From an uncultured Lachnospiraceae bacterium (GTDB lineage Bacteria; Bacillota; Clostridia; Lachnospirales; Lachnospiraceae): 46,620 nt of DNA. The stretch is taken from contig CAMSTM010000005.1 of the NCBI GenBank assembly GCA_947063675.1, positions 1 through 46,620 on the forward strand. The letters are read 5' to 3'. Position numbers and translations under genes: made by a program. Each line of letters opens with the position of its first letter. Within the stretch, counting starts at the first letter, position 1. The notes beneath the pieces were generated by a model. That model worked only from the letters and a program-made list of their open reading frames with translations, was not told where the DNA came from and searched no databases. Positions 1 to 8,152 of this stretch are shown piece after piece.

Positions 1-879
1 TGTGTGGACGGCTATACCTATTATATGGCAGAAGCGCTTCTGGATACGGTACTTTGCTGTTCAAAGAAGATGGCGGATTTGGTACAGGAAAGCTACGGCT
101 TTCCCAATGCAAAGGCCTTGTGGAATCCCTGCGATATTCAGGGAATCCTTGCGCAAAGCCGCAAAGAGACGGATAAAGATATTGGATTTTTCAGAGAAAA
201 CGGTAAAATTCTGGTGTCCATGGGCCGGGAGGATGATGTGAAGGGCTTCTGGCATCTTCTGAAAATTTTCCGGCGGGTTTATGAGGAAGAAGAAAATGTC
301 GGTCTTGCCGTTATCGGTGAGGGCGGTTTTGAGGAATACAGAAGGCTTGCAAAGGAGCTGGGAGTGGAAAAACGGGTGTTTTTTACAGGACTTAAAAAGA
401 ATCCTTTCCCTTATCTCAGGGAAAGCGATATTTATCTTTTGACCTCCTTAAGCGAGGGGCTTCCCAATGCGCTGGTGGAGGCGCTTGCCCTGTCCCTCCC
501 GGTAGTGTCGGCTAACTGTCTGTCGGGGCCTGCGGAAATCCTTCATGGGGATTTCAGAGAGGCGGAAGCGCAGGAGGAGGTCTTTTTGGGGGACTACGGC
601 ATTCTTGTCCCGCCGCTTTCATCGGAGAAGGACTTGTCCGTGCGCTGGGAACCGGAGGGAGAGGCTCTCTGCGGGGAGGAGGAGAAATCGCCTTGCCGCG
701 GGGAAAAGAAGCGGATTGTGCTGGAGGAAGCGGAGGATAAGTTTGCGGGCGCGGTTCTGAGACTTTTGCAGGATGAAGCTCTTTATAAAAGCTATCGGGA
801 CAAGGCTCCGGCAAGGGCCGGGGATTTTTCAACGGAAAATTATATGGAAGGCTTGCTTTCCTGTATGGAGAAATTGTAA
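1..879 (+). CDS. GT4 glycosyltransferase, 5' end missing
   Basis: This is the C-terminal part (292 codons, open at the window edge) of a GT-B glycosyltransferase of family 4. It probably transfers a sugar from a nucleotide donor to a lipid-linked oligosaccharide in the cytoplasm. The donor-binding half starts near codon 67 with SMGREDDVKGF, and the EX7E motif is visible as EGLPNALVE followed by ALALSLPVVSANC and a GPAEI turn. Between that core and the C-terminal helix there is a long charged stretch, roughly codons 200-245 (bases 600-740), rich in Glu, Lys and Arg, which most GT4 enzymes lack. The stop codon directly abuts the start of the next gene, so the two are translated together. The sugar specificity cannot be read from the sequence. 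The true start lies upstream of the window. Confidence 0.9.
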   Translation, partial: CVDGYTYYMAEALLDTVLCCSKKMADLVQESYGFPNAKALWNPCDIQGILAQSRKETDKDIGFFRENGKILVSMGREDDVKGFWHLLKIFRRVYEEEENVGLAVIGEGGFEEYRRLAKELGVEKRVFFTGLKKNPFPYLRESDIYLLTSLSEGLPNALVEALALSLPVVSANCLSGPAEILHGDFREAEAQEEVFLGDYGILVPPLSSEKDLSVRWEPEGEALCGEEEKSPCRGEKKRIVLEEAEDKFAGAVLRLLQDEALYKSYRDKAPARAGDFSTENYMEGLLSCMEKL

Positions 880-2754
880 ATGTGCGGAATATGTGGATTT
901 TTTAGTAAAAACCGGATAACGGAAGATGCGCTTACAGCGATGAACAACACCATGTATCACAGGGGACCGGACGACGCGGGGGTAGAGCTTTATCCTGCCG
1001 AAGGAGGCTATACGGTGGGGCTTGCCCAGAGACGGCTTTCCATTTTCGACCTTTCGCCTCTGGGACATCAGCCCATGCATTCGCCGGACGGGAGAGTCAG
1101 TGTTGTTTATAACGGGGAAATCTACAATTTTAAGAAGCTGAAAGAGGAACTGTCGGATTATCCCTTTATATCTGCCTGCGATACGGAAGTGATTCTGGCG
1201 GCTTATCTGAAGTGGGGAATTGACGGTATAAAAAGGCTCAACGGAATGTTTGCCATGGGGATTTTTGACAGGCAGCGGCAAAAGCTTTATCTTGTCCGGG
1301 ACAGGATGGGGAAAAAGCCGCTCTATTACTGGCTGAAGGACGGAAATCTGGTTTTTGCGTCGGAGTTAAAGCCGATTCTTAAGTGTCCCGGGTTTTCGGC
1401 CGGAATACGAAGGGAAGTCATTCCCCGTTTTCTTTACCAGCAGTATCTGTGCGAGCCCGATACCATTTTTGAGGACGTCAAAAAGGTGCGTCCGGGGGAA
1501 GTTCTGTCCTTTTCGGAGGGAACGGTAAAGCGGTGGAAATACTGGGATTTAAAGGAAGTCAGAAGGGAAAAGAAAAAGCAGCCGGTAGAAAGCTACGGGC
1601 AGGCGAAGGAGGAGTTGAAGGAAATCTTAAGGGGCGCGGTAGGGGAAAGAATGCTTGCGGACGTGCAGGTGGGAACCTTTTTGAGCGGCGGATATGATTC
1701 CACTCTCGTTACGGCTCTGGCCGCGTCACTGTCCGGCGAACCGGTAAAAACCTTTTCTGTCGGATTCCATGAAAAGCAGTACGACGAAGCCGGGTACGCA
1801 AAAGAGGTAGCTTCTTATCTCGGGTGCGACCATACGGAGATGTATATCGACGAAAAGGACATGTTTTCTCTGGTGGAAAGCATTCCGGCTTATTACGACG
1901 AGCCCTTTGCGGACAGTTCACAGATTCCCTCCATGCTGGTGGCAGCCCTTGCAAAAGAAAAGGTAACGGTAGCATTATCCGGCGACGGCGGGGACGAGCT
2001 TTTCTGCGGCTATAATGTTTATGAGAAAGTGCGCCAGGCGCAGCTTCTCGACATTCCCGGCGGGGCGGCAAAGGCTGTGGGGGATATTCTGCACATTACG
2101 GATAAATATCCCTTTAAAATCCGCGTGATTGCGGGAAACAGAAATAAAGAGGCCAAGACCCAGTTTATTGCCGGAAACAATATCCGCCTTGCGGAAAGCA
2201 TGGCGATGGCCGGGGCGGGGGAGAAGATACCCTGTTATTACGCAGGCGAAAGCGCTTATCAGGAAAAAAACTGGCAGGAGAGGCGGATGCTGCTGGATAT
2301 GGAAACCTACCTGCCGGGGGATATTCTCTGTAAGGTGGACAGGGCTTCCATGAAATATTCACTGGAAACAAGGTGCCCTATACTGGACACCGCCGTGGTG
2401 GAATATTCTTTCCGTCTGCCCCACGAATATAAGTATAAAAAGGGAAATAAAAAGAGAATCTTAAAAGATATCACCTGTGATTTTGTGCCGGGGGAGCTTT
2501 TGGAGAGGCCGAAAACCGGTTTTAGCGTGCCTTTGGACAAATGGCTCAGGGGGCCTTTAAAGGAACAGGTTTTATCCTATGGGAACAGAGATTTCCTGGC
2601 AAAGCAGGGGATTTTCCGGCCGGATTTTACGGCGGAATTTCTTGAAAAATATATGAAAACAGGCGATAAGGGCGCAGGAAGCGGGGAAAACTATTCCAGA
2701 ATCCTTTGGGCGTTTTTTATTTTCCAGAAATGGTACGAAAGCTATATCCATTGA
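880..2754 (+). CDS. asnB: Asparagine synthase-like glutamine amidotransferase (copy 1)
   Basis: A 624-residue two-domain enzyme of the AsnB family. The N-terminal class II glutaminase domain starts MCGICGF, with Cys2 as the expected nucleophile after Met removal, and contains the RGPD and NGEIYN motifs. The synthetase domain carries the ATP pyrophosphate loop SGGYDS (residues 269-274) and the SGDGGDELFCGY signature. Such enzymes move the glutamine amide nitrogen onto a carboxylate activated by ATP, classically aspartate. AsnB-like proteins inside polysaccharide loci are often thought to amidate uronic acids instead. The start follows the upstream stop with no gap, and a GGAG site lies inside the end of the previous gene. 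A second copy of the family lies at 5107-7047. The family assignment is firm; the acceptor is inferred only from context. Confidence 0.93.
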   Translation: MCGICGFFSKNRITEDALTAMNNTMYHRGPDDAGVELYPAEGGYTVGLAQRRLSIFDLSPLGHQPMHSPDGRVSVVYNGEIYNFKKLKEELSDYPFISACDTEVILAAYLKWGIDGIKRLNGMFAMGIFDRQRQKLYLVRDRMGKKPLYYWLKDGNLVFASELKPILKCPGFSAGIRREVIPRFLYQQYLCEPDTIFEDVKKVRPGEVLSFSEGTVKRWKYWDLKEVRREKKKQPVESYGQAKEELKEILRGAVGERMLADVQVGTFLSGGYDSTLVTALAASLSGEPVKTFSVGFHEKQYDEAGYAKEVASYLGCDHTEMYIDEKDMFSLVESIPAYYDEPFADSSQIPSMLVAALAKEKVTVALSGDGGDELFCGYNVYEKVRQAQLLDIPGGAAKAVGDILHITDKYPFKIRVIAGNRNKEAKTQFIAGNNIRLAESMAMAGAGEKIPCYYAGESAYQEKNWQERRMLLDMETYLPGDILCKVDRASMKYSLETRCPILDTAVVEYSFRLPHEYKYKKGNKKRILKDITCDFVPGELLERPKTGFSVPLDKWLRGPLKEQVLSYGNRDFLAKQGIFRPDFTAEFLEKYMKTGDKGAGSGENYSRILWAFFIFQKWYESYIH

Positions 2755-2771
2755 GGAAACGGGGATAACAG

Positions 2772-3920
2772 ATGAAAAACAGAAAAATTTTATTTCATAT
2801 CAACAGCCTTGGAAAGGGCGGCGCCGAGCGGGTACTCACTGTGCTGGCCGGATATTTTGCACAGGACGGTTACAGGGTCAGCATTGTGACTCTCTGGCGG
2901 GCCGAGAACGAATATGAGGTTCCTGCCGGGGTAAAAAGGGTGAATCTTGGAGATGAGAAAGTTTCCGGGGGGAGACTGGCGCTGGCGGTAAGGCGATTTA
3001 CAGGCTTGCGGGGACTTATCAAAAAAGAAAATCCCGATATTGTGATTTCTTTTTGTATGAAAGCAAATTTTCGAAGCGTGTTCAGTATGCTGGGAATGCG
3101 GATTCCTCTTCTGGTTTCCGTAAGGAGCGACCCGCAGATTGATTATGCCCCCCATAAGTTTTTGACAAAATGGATGGAGCGCAAGGCGGCGGGCTGTGTG
3201 TTCCAGACGAAGGATGCGCAGGCATTTTTTGGAGAAAGGCTTCGAAAAAAATCCCGGATTATATGGAATCCTATAGATGAAAAGTACCTGCCGGAGAACA
3301 GGGAAAGCGCAAAAGGCGCACTGGCAGGCGGGTGCGCAGACAGGCAGGAAAGAGGCGGCGGTGCAGGGGATATTTGTATTATCACCGTAGGTCGAATCAC
3401 TTCCGAGAAAAACCAGCTTATGCTCCTTAGGGCCTTTGACAGAATAAAGGATAAATTTCCCTCCGCACGGGTGCGCGTTTACGGAGAGGGAATCGGCGGC
3501 GATGCGTGGAAGGAAATGGACGCCTATATCCGTCAGAATGGAATTGCTCACAGGGTGGAGTTCATGGGACCAAGCAGCAGCCTCGAAAAGGAAATCGTAA
3601 ACGCGGCTCTGTTCGTGCTTCCGTCAAATTACGAAGGAATGTCAAACGCCCTGATGGAGGCTATGGTGATGGGGCTTCCGGTGATTGCCACGGATTGTCC
3701 CTGCGGCGGATGCGCCACGCTCATTAAGGAGGGGATTTCCGGTTTTCTGGTTCCCACAGGAGACGACGTGGCGCTGGCGGAGGCTATGGAGCGGGTGCTG
3801 TCGGATAAAAAACTGGCGGAGAAGCTTTCAGAGAATGCGGGAAGGCTTTCGGAAAAAGTAAAGCCGCTGAAAATTTATGAGGAATGGAGAAGCTACGCGG
3901 AGGAGCTTGCAGGAAATTAA
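2772..3920 (+). CDS. GT4 glycosyltransferase
   Basis: A complete 382-residue GT-B enzyme. The N-terminal glycine-rich loop reads SLGKGGAERV, and the C-terminal donor domain has GRITSEKNQ, GEGIGGD, and EGMSNALME (EX7E) followed by DCPCGG and a PTGD turn. This CPCGG subtype is shared with the next gene and, in modified form (DCPVGG), with 31470-32522, so the three look like paralogues. The interdomain linker (about residues 177-200) is unusually long and rich in Gly, Ala and Arg. The start has a GGGG site seven bases upstream and follows the amidotransferase by 17 bases, consistent with one operon. It should add one sugar of the repeat unit; donor and acceptor are unknown. Confidence 0.92.
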   Translation: MKNRKILFHINSLGKGGAERVLTVLAGYFAQDGYRVSIVTLWRAENEYEVPAGVKRVNLGDEKVSGGRLALAVRRFTGLRGLIKKENPDIVISFCMKANFRSVFSMLGMRIPLLVSVRSDPQIDYAPHKFLTKWMERKAAGCVFQTKDAQAFFGERLRKKSRIIWNPIDEKYLPENRESAKGALAGGCADRQERGGGAGDICIITVGRITSEKNQLMLLRAFDRIKDKFPSARVRVYGEGIGGDAWKEMDAYIRQNGIAHRVEFMGPSSSLEKEIVNAALFVLPSNYEGMSNALMEAMVMGLPVIATDCPCGGCATLIKEGISGFLVPTGDDVALAEAMERVLSDKKLAEKLSENAGRLSEKVKPLKIYEEWRSYAEELAGN

Positions 3921-3948
3921 GCAGACTGCAGAGCAAAAAGAGGAGCAA

Positions 3949-5067
3949 ATGGCAGAAAAGGCAGCAGAGCAGAAAAAAAAGACAATTGCACTGTATATCG
4001 GAAGCGTCAGTAAAGGCGGGGCCGAGAGGGTTATCATTAATCTTGCAGATTATTTTTACCGTCGGGGATATCGGGTGCTTTTGCTCACCGCCCGGGTGGA
4101 CGAGGAAGAATACCCGATACCGGAGGGCGTAACCAGACTGATAACGGAGCCGGAGCCCGACCGGCTTACGGGTGGGCGCATTTCCAATTTTTCCGCCAGA
4201 TTTTGCAGGCTGCGGGCGCTGTGGAAGCGGGAGCGGCCGGATATCATTCTTTCTTTTATCGGGAAAAATAATATGATGGCCATACTGACAACCTTTGGGC
4301 TTAAAATCCCGGTGGTGATTTCCGTGCGGGGAGAGCCCACGGAAGAATACTACAGCAAGTGGATGCGGCTTATGGCAAAGAGCCTTTTTGCTCTGGCGGA
4401 CGGCGTGGTACTTCAGACAGGAAGGAGCTATTCCTTTTTCCCGAAGGCGGTGAGAAAAAAGGCCGTGACGCTTCGGAATCCCGTCCGTTCCGTGTTCTTT
4501 CAGGAAAGATATGAGGGCGAGCGGGAGAAGACCATTGTAGCCGTGGGGCGTGTTGATGAAAATAAAAACCATGAGATTTTGCTCAGGGCCTTTCGTAAAA
4601 TTACCGGGGATTTCCCGGAATACCGGCTCATCATTTACGGCGAGGGACGGAAATGGAAGGAAATGCAGGAATTGTCCGGGCAGCTTGGGCTGGGGGACAG
4701 GGTTTTGTGGCCGGGCAATGTGGACAACGTGGCGGAACGTATTTACAAGTCCCGGGTGTTTGTATTATCCTCCAACACGGAGGGAATGCCCAATACATTG
4801 ATTGAAGCAATGCTTCTGGGGCTTACGGTAATCTCTACGGACTGTCCCTGCGGCGGCCCGGCGGAGCTGATTTCCCACGGGGTGAACGGTCTGCTCACGC
4901 CGGTGGGCGACGTGGATAAAATGGAGGCGGCTCTGCGGGCGGTGCTTGAGGATTTGCCCCGGGCGGATAAGCTGGGGAGAGAAGCGGCAAAGCAGCAGGA
5001 GCTTTACAGGAGCGAGACGGTATATAGGAGCTGGGAAGATTATCTTGAAAAGGTAATGCGTCTGTAA
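3949..5067 (+). CDS. GT4 glycosyltransferase
   Basis: A 372-residue GT-B enzyme from the ATG at 3949. I chose this start because GAGGAG lies three bases before it and it clears the previous stop by 28 bases. The frame is open back to an ATG at 3877, but that one has no ribosome site and would overlap the previous gene by 44 bases. Visible motifs are SVSKGGAERVI (acceptor-domain glycine loop), GRVDENKNHE, YGEGRKW, EGMPNTLIE (EX7E), DCPCGGPAEL and TPVGD. It is closely related in pattern to the preceding GT4, so the pair probably arose by duplication and then diverged to different linkages. It is expected to be cytoplasmic and act on a lipid-linked acceptor. Confidence 0.92.
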   Translation: MAEKAAEQKKKTIALYIGSVSKGGAERVIINLADYFYRRGYRVLLLTARVDEEEYPIPEGVTRLITEPEPDRLTGGRISNFSARFCRLRALWKRERPDIILSFIGKNNMMAILTTFGLKIPVVISVRGEPTEEYYSKWMRLMAKSLFALADGVVLQTGRSYSFFPKAVRKKAVTLRNPVRSVFFQERYEGEREKTIVAVGRVDENKNHEILLRAFRKITGDFPEYRLIIYGEGRKWKEMQELSGQLGLGDRVLWPGNVDNVAERIYKSRVFVLSSNTEGMPNTLIEAMLLGLTVISTDCPCGGPAELISHGVNGLLTPVGDVDKMEAALRAVLEDLPRADKLGREAAKQQELYRSETVYRSWEDYLEKVMRL

Positions 5068-5106
5068 ACACAAAGCGCATGGCGGTGCGCGGAAACGGGG
5101 AGGATT

Positions 5107-7047
5107 ATGTGCGGGATAGCCGGATTTTGCAACTTTAAGGGAAACAAGGAGAGTAATATCGAGCGCATGAAGCGCAGAATTTATCACCGGGGACCGGACG
5201 CGGAGGGCGCCTATATCTCTGAGGACGGACAGGTGGTATTAGGCCACAGGCGGCTCGCAATTGTAGATCTGTCGGAAAACGGCGCTCAGCCCATGGCTTC
5301 CCACAGCGGCAGATTTGAGATTGTCTTTAACGGAGAAATCTACAATTACAGAAAGCTGGCGAACAGGCTTTTAAGGGAAAAGAAGACGGACGGCTTTCGG
5401 GGAACCTCGGATACGGAGGTTCTTTTGGAAGCTGTGGAGGCTTACGGGGTAAAGGAAGCGATTACCCTCTGCAAGGGGATGTTCGCCCTGGCTTTATATG
5501 ACAAAAAGGAGCAGTATCTTTACCTTGTCAGAGACAGGATAGGGGAGAAGCCGCTGTATTACGGGCAGGTGGGGGAAAGCTTTGTCTTTGCTTCCAACGT
5601 AGGCGCAATCAGAGTCCTCGACGGCTTTCAAAATCCCATTAACAGGGAGGTTCTGGGGCTTTACTTTACCCATGGCTATATCCCTGCGCCCTACTCGATT
5701 TATGAGGGGATTTATAAGCTGGAGCCGGGTACGATTTTGAAGGTCAGGCTGCCGTTTCATAACATAAAAAGCGCGGAGACGGAGGTTTACTGGTCGGTAA
5801 AGGAGGCTGCAAAACGCGGCCAGTCCAATCTCTTTACCGGCACAAGGCAGGAAGCGGCGGACGAGCTGGAGCGCCTTTTGAAGGAATCCATTTCCGAACA
5901 GATGATGGCGGACGTGCCGGTGGGCGCTTTTTTATCGGCGGGGATTGATTCCTCCACGGTAGTCGCCCTGATGCAGTCCTTAAACCGGGGAAAGGTAAGG
6001 AGCTTTACCATCGGAATGGCGGAAAAGGACTACGACGAGGCGGTTTACGCGAAGGAAATTGCAAGGCATTTGGGCACGGAGCATACAGAGCTTTACATTA
6101 CGGAGGAGGATGCCAAGGCGGTGATTCCGGAGCTGGCGGATATGTTCGGGGAGCCTTTTGCAGATTCCTCCCAGATTCCAACCTATCTGGTAAGTAAAAT
6201 GACCAGAGAGCATGTGACAGTTTCATTAAGCGGGGACGGGGGAGACGAGCTTTTCTGCGGTTATACCTCCTATGCCTCCGTGGAGCGCATCTGGAATAAA
6301 ATGAAAGGGATTCCCTATTTTATCAGGAAGCCGGTCAGCGCTTTGGCGCTGCACAGCCCTCTTGCGGGGAAGCCCGTTTATCAGATAAAGGGAAAGCTGC
6401 TTGGCGCAAAGGGGCCGTCCGATTTATATATCTGTTCCTGTGAGTGTGAGCCCCTTGCCAGGCAAATCAGCCTTGCCAGGGGAGAATGCAGCTACAAGTA
6501 CAGCGAATATGAGCCGAACTATCTGGCGGAGCCCTGCCACAATATTATGCTCATGGATATGCTGATGTATCATCCCGATGATATTCTGGTAAAGGTTGAC
6601 AGGACGGCCATGGCGGTATCGCTGGAAACGAGAGTGCCCATGCTGGATAAGGATGTGGTGGAGTTTGCCTTTAGCCTTCCCGTCGATTATAAGAGAGTGT
6701 CTCCGTATGGGGCCGGAGAAGGTAAGGCTAAGGCGGGTCAGGAGTTTTTGGGAAAAACAGTGCTCCGGGAAGTGCTTTACCGTTATGTTCCAGGGGAAAT
6801 AATGGAACGCCCCAAAAAGGGGTTCAGCGTTCCCGTGGAGAAATGGCTCCGCCAGCCTCTGCTCCGCAAGTGGGCGGAGGAGCTGCTGGATAGGGAAACC
6901 CTCAAAAAACAGGGGATTTTAGACGCCGATGTGGTCTGGCGGATTTGGAGCGACTTTATTGACAGGGGACAATGGCGCATTCAAATCTGGTATATTTTGA
7001 TGTTCCAGGAATGGGTGCGGCGGGAAAAAGCCTCTGGTCAGTTATAG
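5107..7047 (+). CDS. asnB: Asparagine synthase-like glutamine amidotransferase (copy 2)
   Basis: A 646-residue AsnB-family protein with an N-terminal glutaminase domain (MCGIAGF, Cys2; RGPD; NGEIYNY) and a C-terminal synthetase domain with pyrophosphate loop SAGIDS (277-282) and SGDGGDELFCGY. Copy 1 has SGGYDS at the same place, so the two differ in this loop. The C-terminal third contains ERPKKGFSVP, shared with copy 1. A GGGAGG site precedes the ATG. Two such enzymes within 6 kb, each next to GT4 genes, suggest a role in modifying sugars, for example making a uronamide, rather than only making asparagine. This is inference: a housekeeping AsnB would have the same motifs. Its last ten bases overlap the end of a convergent minus-strand gene. 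Confidence 0.92.
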   Translation: MCGIAGFCNFKGNKESNIERMKRRIYHRGPDAEGAYISEDGQVVLGHRRLAIVDLSENGAQPMASHSGRFEIVFNGEIYNYRKLANRLLREKKTDGFRGTSDTEVLLEAVEAYGVKEAITLCKGMFALALYDKKEQYLYLVRDRIGEKPLYYGQVGESFVFASNVGAIRVLDGFQNPINREVLGLYFTHGYIPAPYSIYEGIYKLEPGTILKVRLPFHNIKSAETEVYWSVKEAAKRGQSNLFTGTRQEAADELERLLKESISEQMMADVPVGAFLSAGIDSSTVVALMQSLNRGKVRSFTIGMAEKDYDEAVYAKEIARHLGTEHTELYITEEDAKAVIPELADMFGEPFADSSQIPTYLVSKMTREHVTVSLSGDGGDELFCGYTSYASVERIWNKMKGIPYFIRKPVSALALHSPLAGKPVYQIKGKLLGAKGPSDLYICSCECEPLARQISLARGECSYKYSEYEPNYLAEPCHNIMLMDMLMYHPDDILVKVDRTAMAVSLETRVPMLDKDVVEFAFSLPVDYKRVSPYGAGEGKAKAGQEFLGKTVLREVLYRYVPGEIMERPKKGFSVPVEKWLRQPLLRKWAEELLDRETLKKQGILDADVVWRIWSDFIDRGQWRIQIWYILMFQEWVRREKASGQL

Positions 7048-8099
7048 ATACTGCCGTAATCAAAGTTTGTATAAAATTCATACTCTGCCTCCAGCCTGTC
7101 CAGATAATTTTCTTCTGTGACAAGCCCGGTGCCGCCGGCAATCCAACCCAGAATCCGGGAATTGATTTCCGCGCTGTAGTGTCCGCTGTCACTGTAAAAA
7201 TCAGGATTGCAGATGACGTCGTACTGGTCAAAAAAGTTGTAAAGCCTGACATTTGGGCAGGCAAGGAGCAGCTCCGTGGCGGTCCGCTCCGCCTGCGTCT
7301 GCCTGTAAATCGTGTTCTTGATGTTCAGAGAGTCCCAGTAGCAGATGCTGTAGGGGGAATAAAAAATATAAAAGGTGACGTGGGGATACCTGTTTACCAG
7401 CGAGGTCACGTTGGCGGTGATTGTCTTTGTGACGGCGGCCTTTTCCTGTTCGCCAAATTCCGTGGGTACATCTTTATTTACATTATTTCTGTCATAGGAC
7501 GCCAAAATCTGGTCAAGGCCGGTTTCGGCCTGAAACGCAGAGTATTCGTCCATGGTAACGGAGGGTCCGCCCGAGAGCGTGCGCACGATATTGGGCAGCA
7601 CATTGTGGTAAAAGACGGATTTATTAAATAAATAGGAAACATCGTTAAAGGGGTTATCGTCATAAAGGTAGGTGGGATATTCCTCATACTGGGCCCAGTC
7701 GTAATCCCGGAGGAGGCCGTTATAATCCAGCGTCCACAAAACGGTGGAAACCTCCCCGTTGCGGGTAAGCGCTCTGTCAAGATTGTCGGCAATTTCCTGA
7801 TATCCTGCGCCTGAAAACGCTTCCTTTACGGAATTTGTGCCGAAAAGAGCGTCCATTTCACTGGGCTTGAAGTTCTGGGCCATGGAGGTTCCCGTTATCA
7901 GGGCGTCAAAGTCAAAGTGTCTGGAAATCCCGTCGTTGGTGTACCGCTCGTCGTAGAGCTTGTAGGATAAAAAGGAAAGCGGGCCGTGATAATGAAAATA
8001 AGGGTCCACAATTACCACAATAACGGCGGTAAGGCCAAGGAGAGCGGCCAGTACTGCCAGACATTTGAAAAACCATTTTTTTGAATCCTTTTGCGTCAT
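7038..8099 (-). CDS. SGNH-type O-acetyltransferase partner (AlgJ/AlgX/DltD-like), membrane-anchored
   Basis: About 353 residues from the ATG at 8099, which has GAGG six bases upstream. In-frame ATGs at 8117 and 8109 lack a good site but cannot be excluded. One hydrophobic segment (about residues 10-32) anchors the protein, leaving an external domain. An SGNH-like nucleophile block reads ITGTSMAQNF (Ser at about residue 72), and a C-terminal SDSGHYS gives the Asp-x-x-His pair. Proteins of this design work with MBOAT channels, taking acetyl groups passed across the membrane and placing them on extracellular polysaccharide, as in alginate acetylation. The neighbouring MBOAT gene 53 bases upstream on the same strand supports this strongly. 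Its 3' end overlaps the convergent asnB copy 2. Exact family membership would need a profile search. Confidence 0.78.
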   Translation of the reverse strand: MTQKDSKKWFFKCLAVLAALLGLTAVIVVIVDPYFHYHGPLSFLSYKLYDERYTNDGISRHFDFDALITGTSMAQNFKPSEMDALFGTNSVKEAFSGAGYQEIADNLDRALTRNGEVSTVLWTLDYNGLLRDYDWAQYEEYPTYLYDDNPFNDVSYLFNKSVFYHNVLPNIVRTLSGGPSVTMDEYSAFQAETGLDQILASYDRNNVNKDVPTEFGEQEKAAVTKTITANVTSLVNRYPHVTFYIFYSPYSICYWDSLNIKNTIYRQTQAERTATELLLACPNVRLYNFFDQYDVICNPDFYSDSGHYSAEINSRILGWIAGGTGLVTEENYLDRLEAEYEFYTNFDYGSIYN

Positions 8100-8152
8100 A
8101 TTTTTCCTCATTTCCATGCTTCATTCACAAACTGCTGAAAGCTTTCCCTGTT

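Noticed and set aside
2790-3551. A 253-residue minus-strand open frame.
   Set aside because: It is entirely antisense to a well-supported GT4 gene and its translation resembles no domain.
3877-3948. An upstream start for the second GT4 adding 24 residues.
   Set aside because: No ribosome site, a polar low-complexity translation and a long overlap with the previous gene; the ATG at 3949 has GAGGAG.
6972-7631. A 219-residue plus-strand open frame after asnB copy 2.
   Set aside because: It is antisense to the SGNH-type gene, which has an anchor helix, catalytic motifs and operon context.
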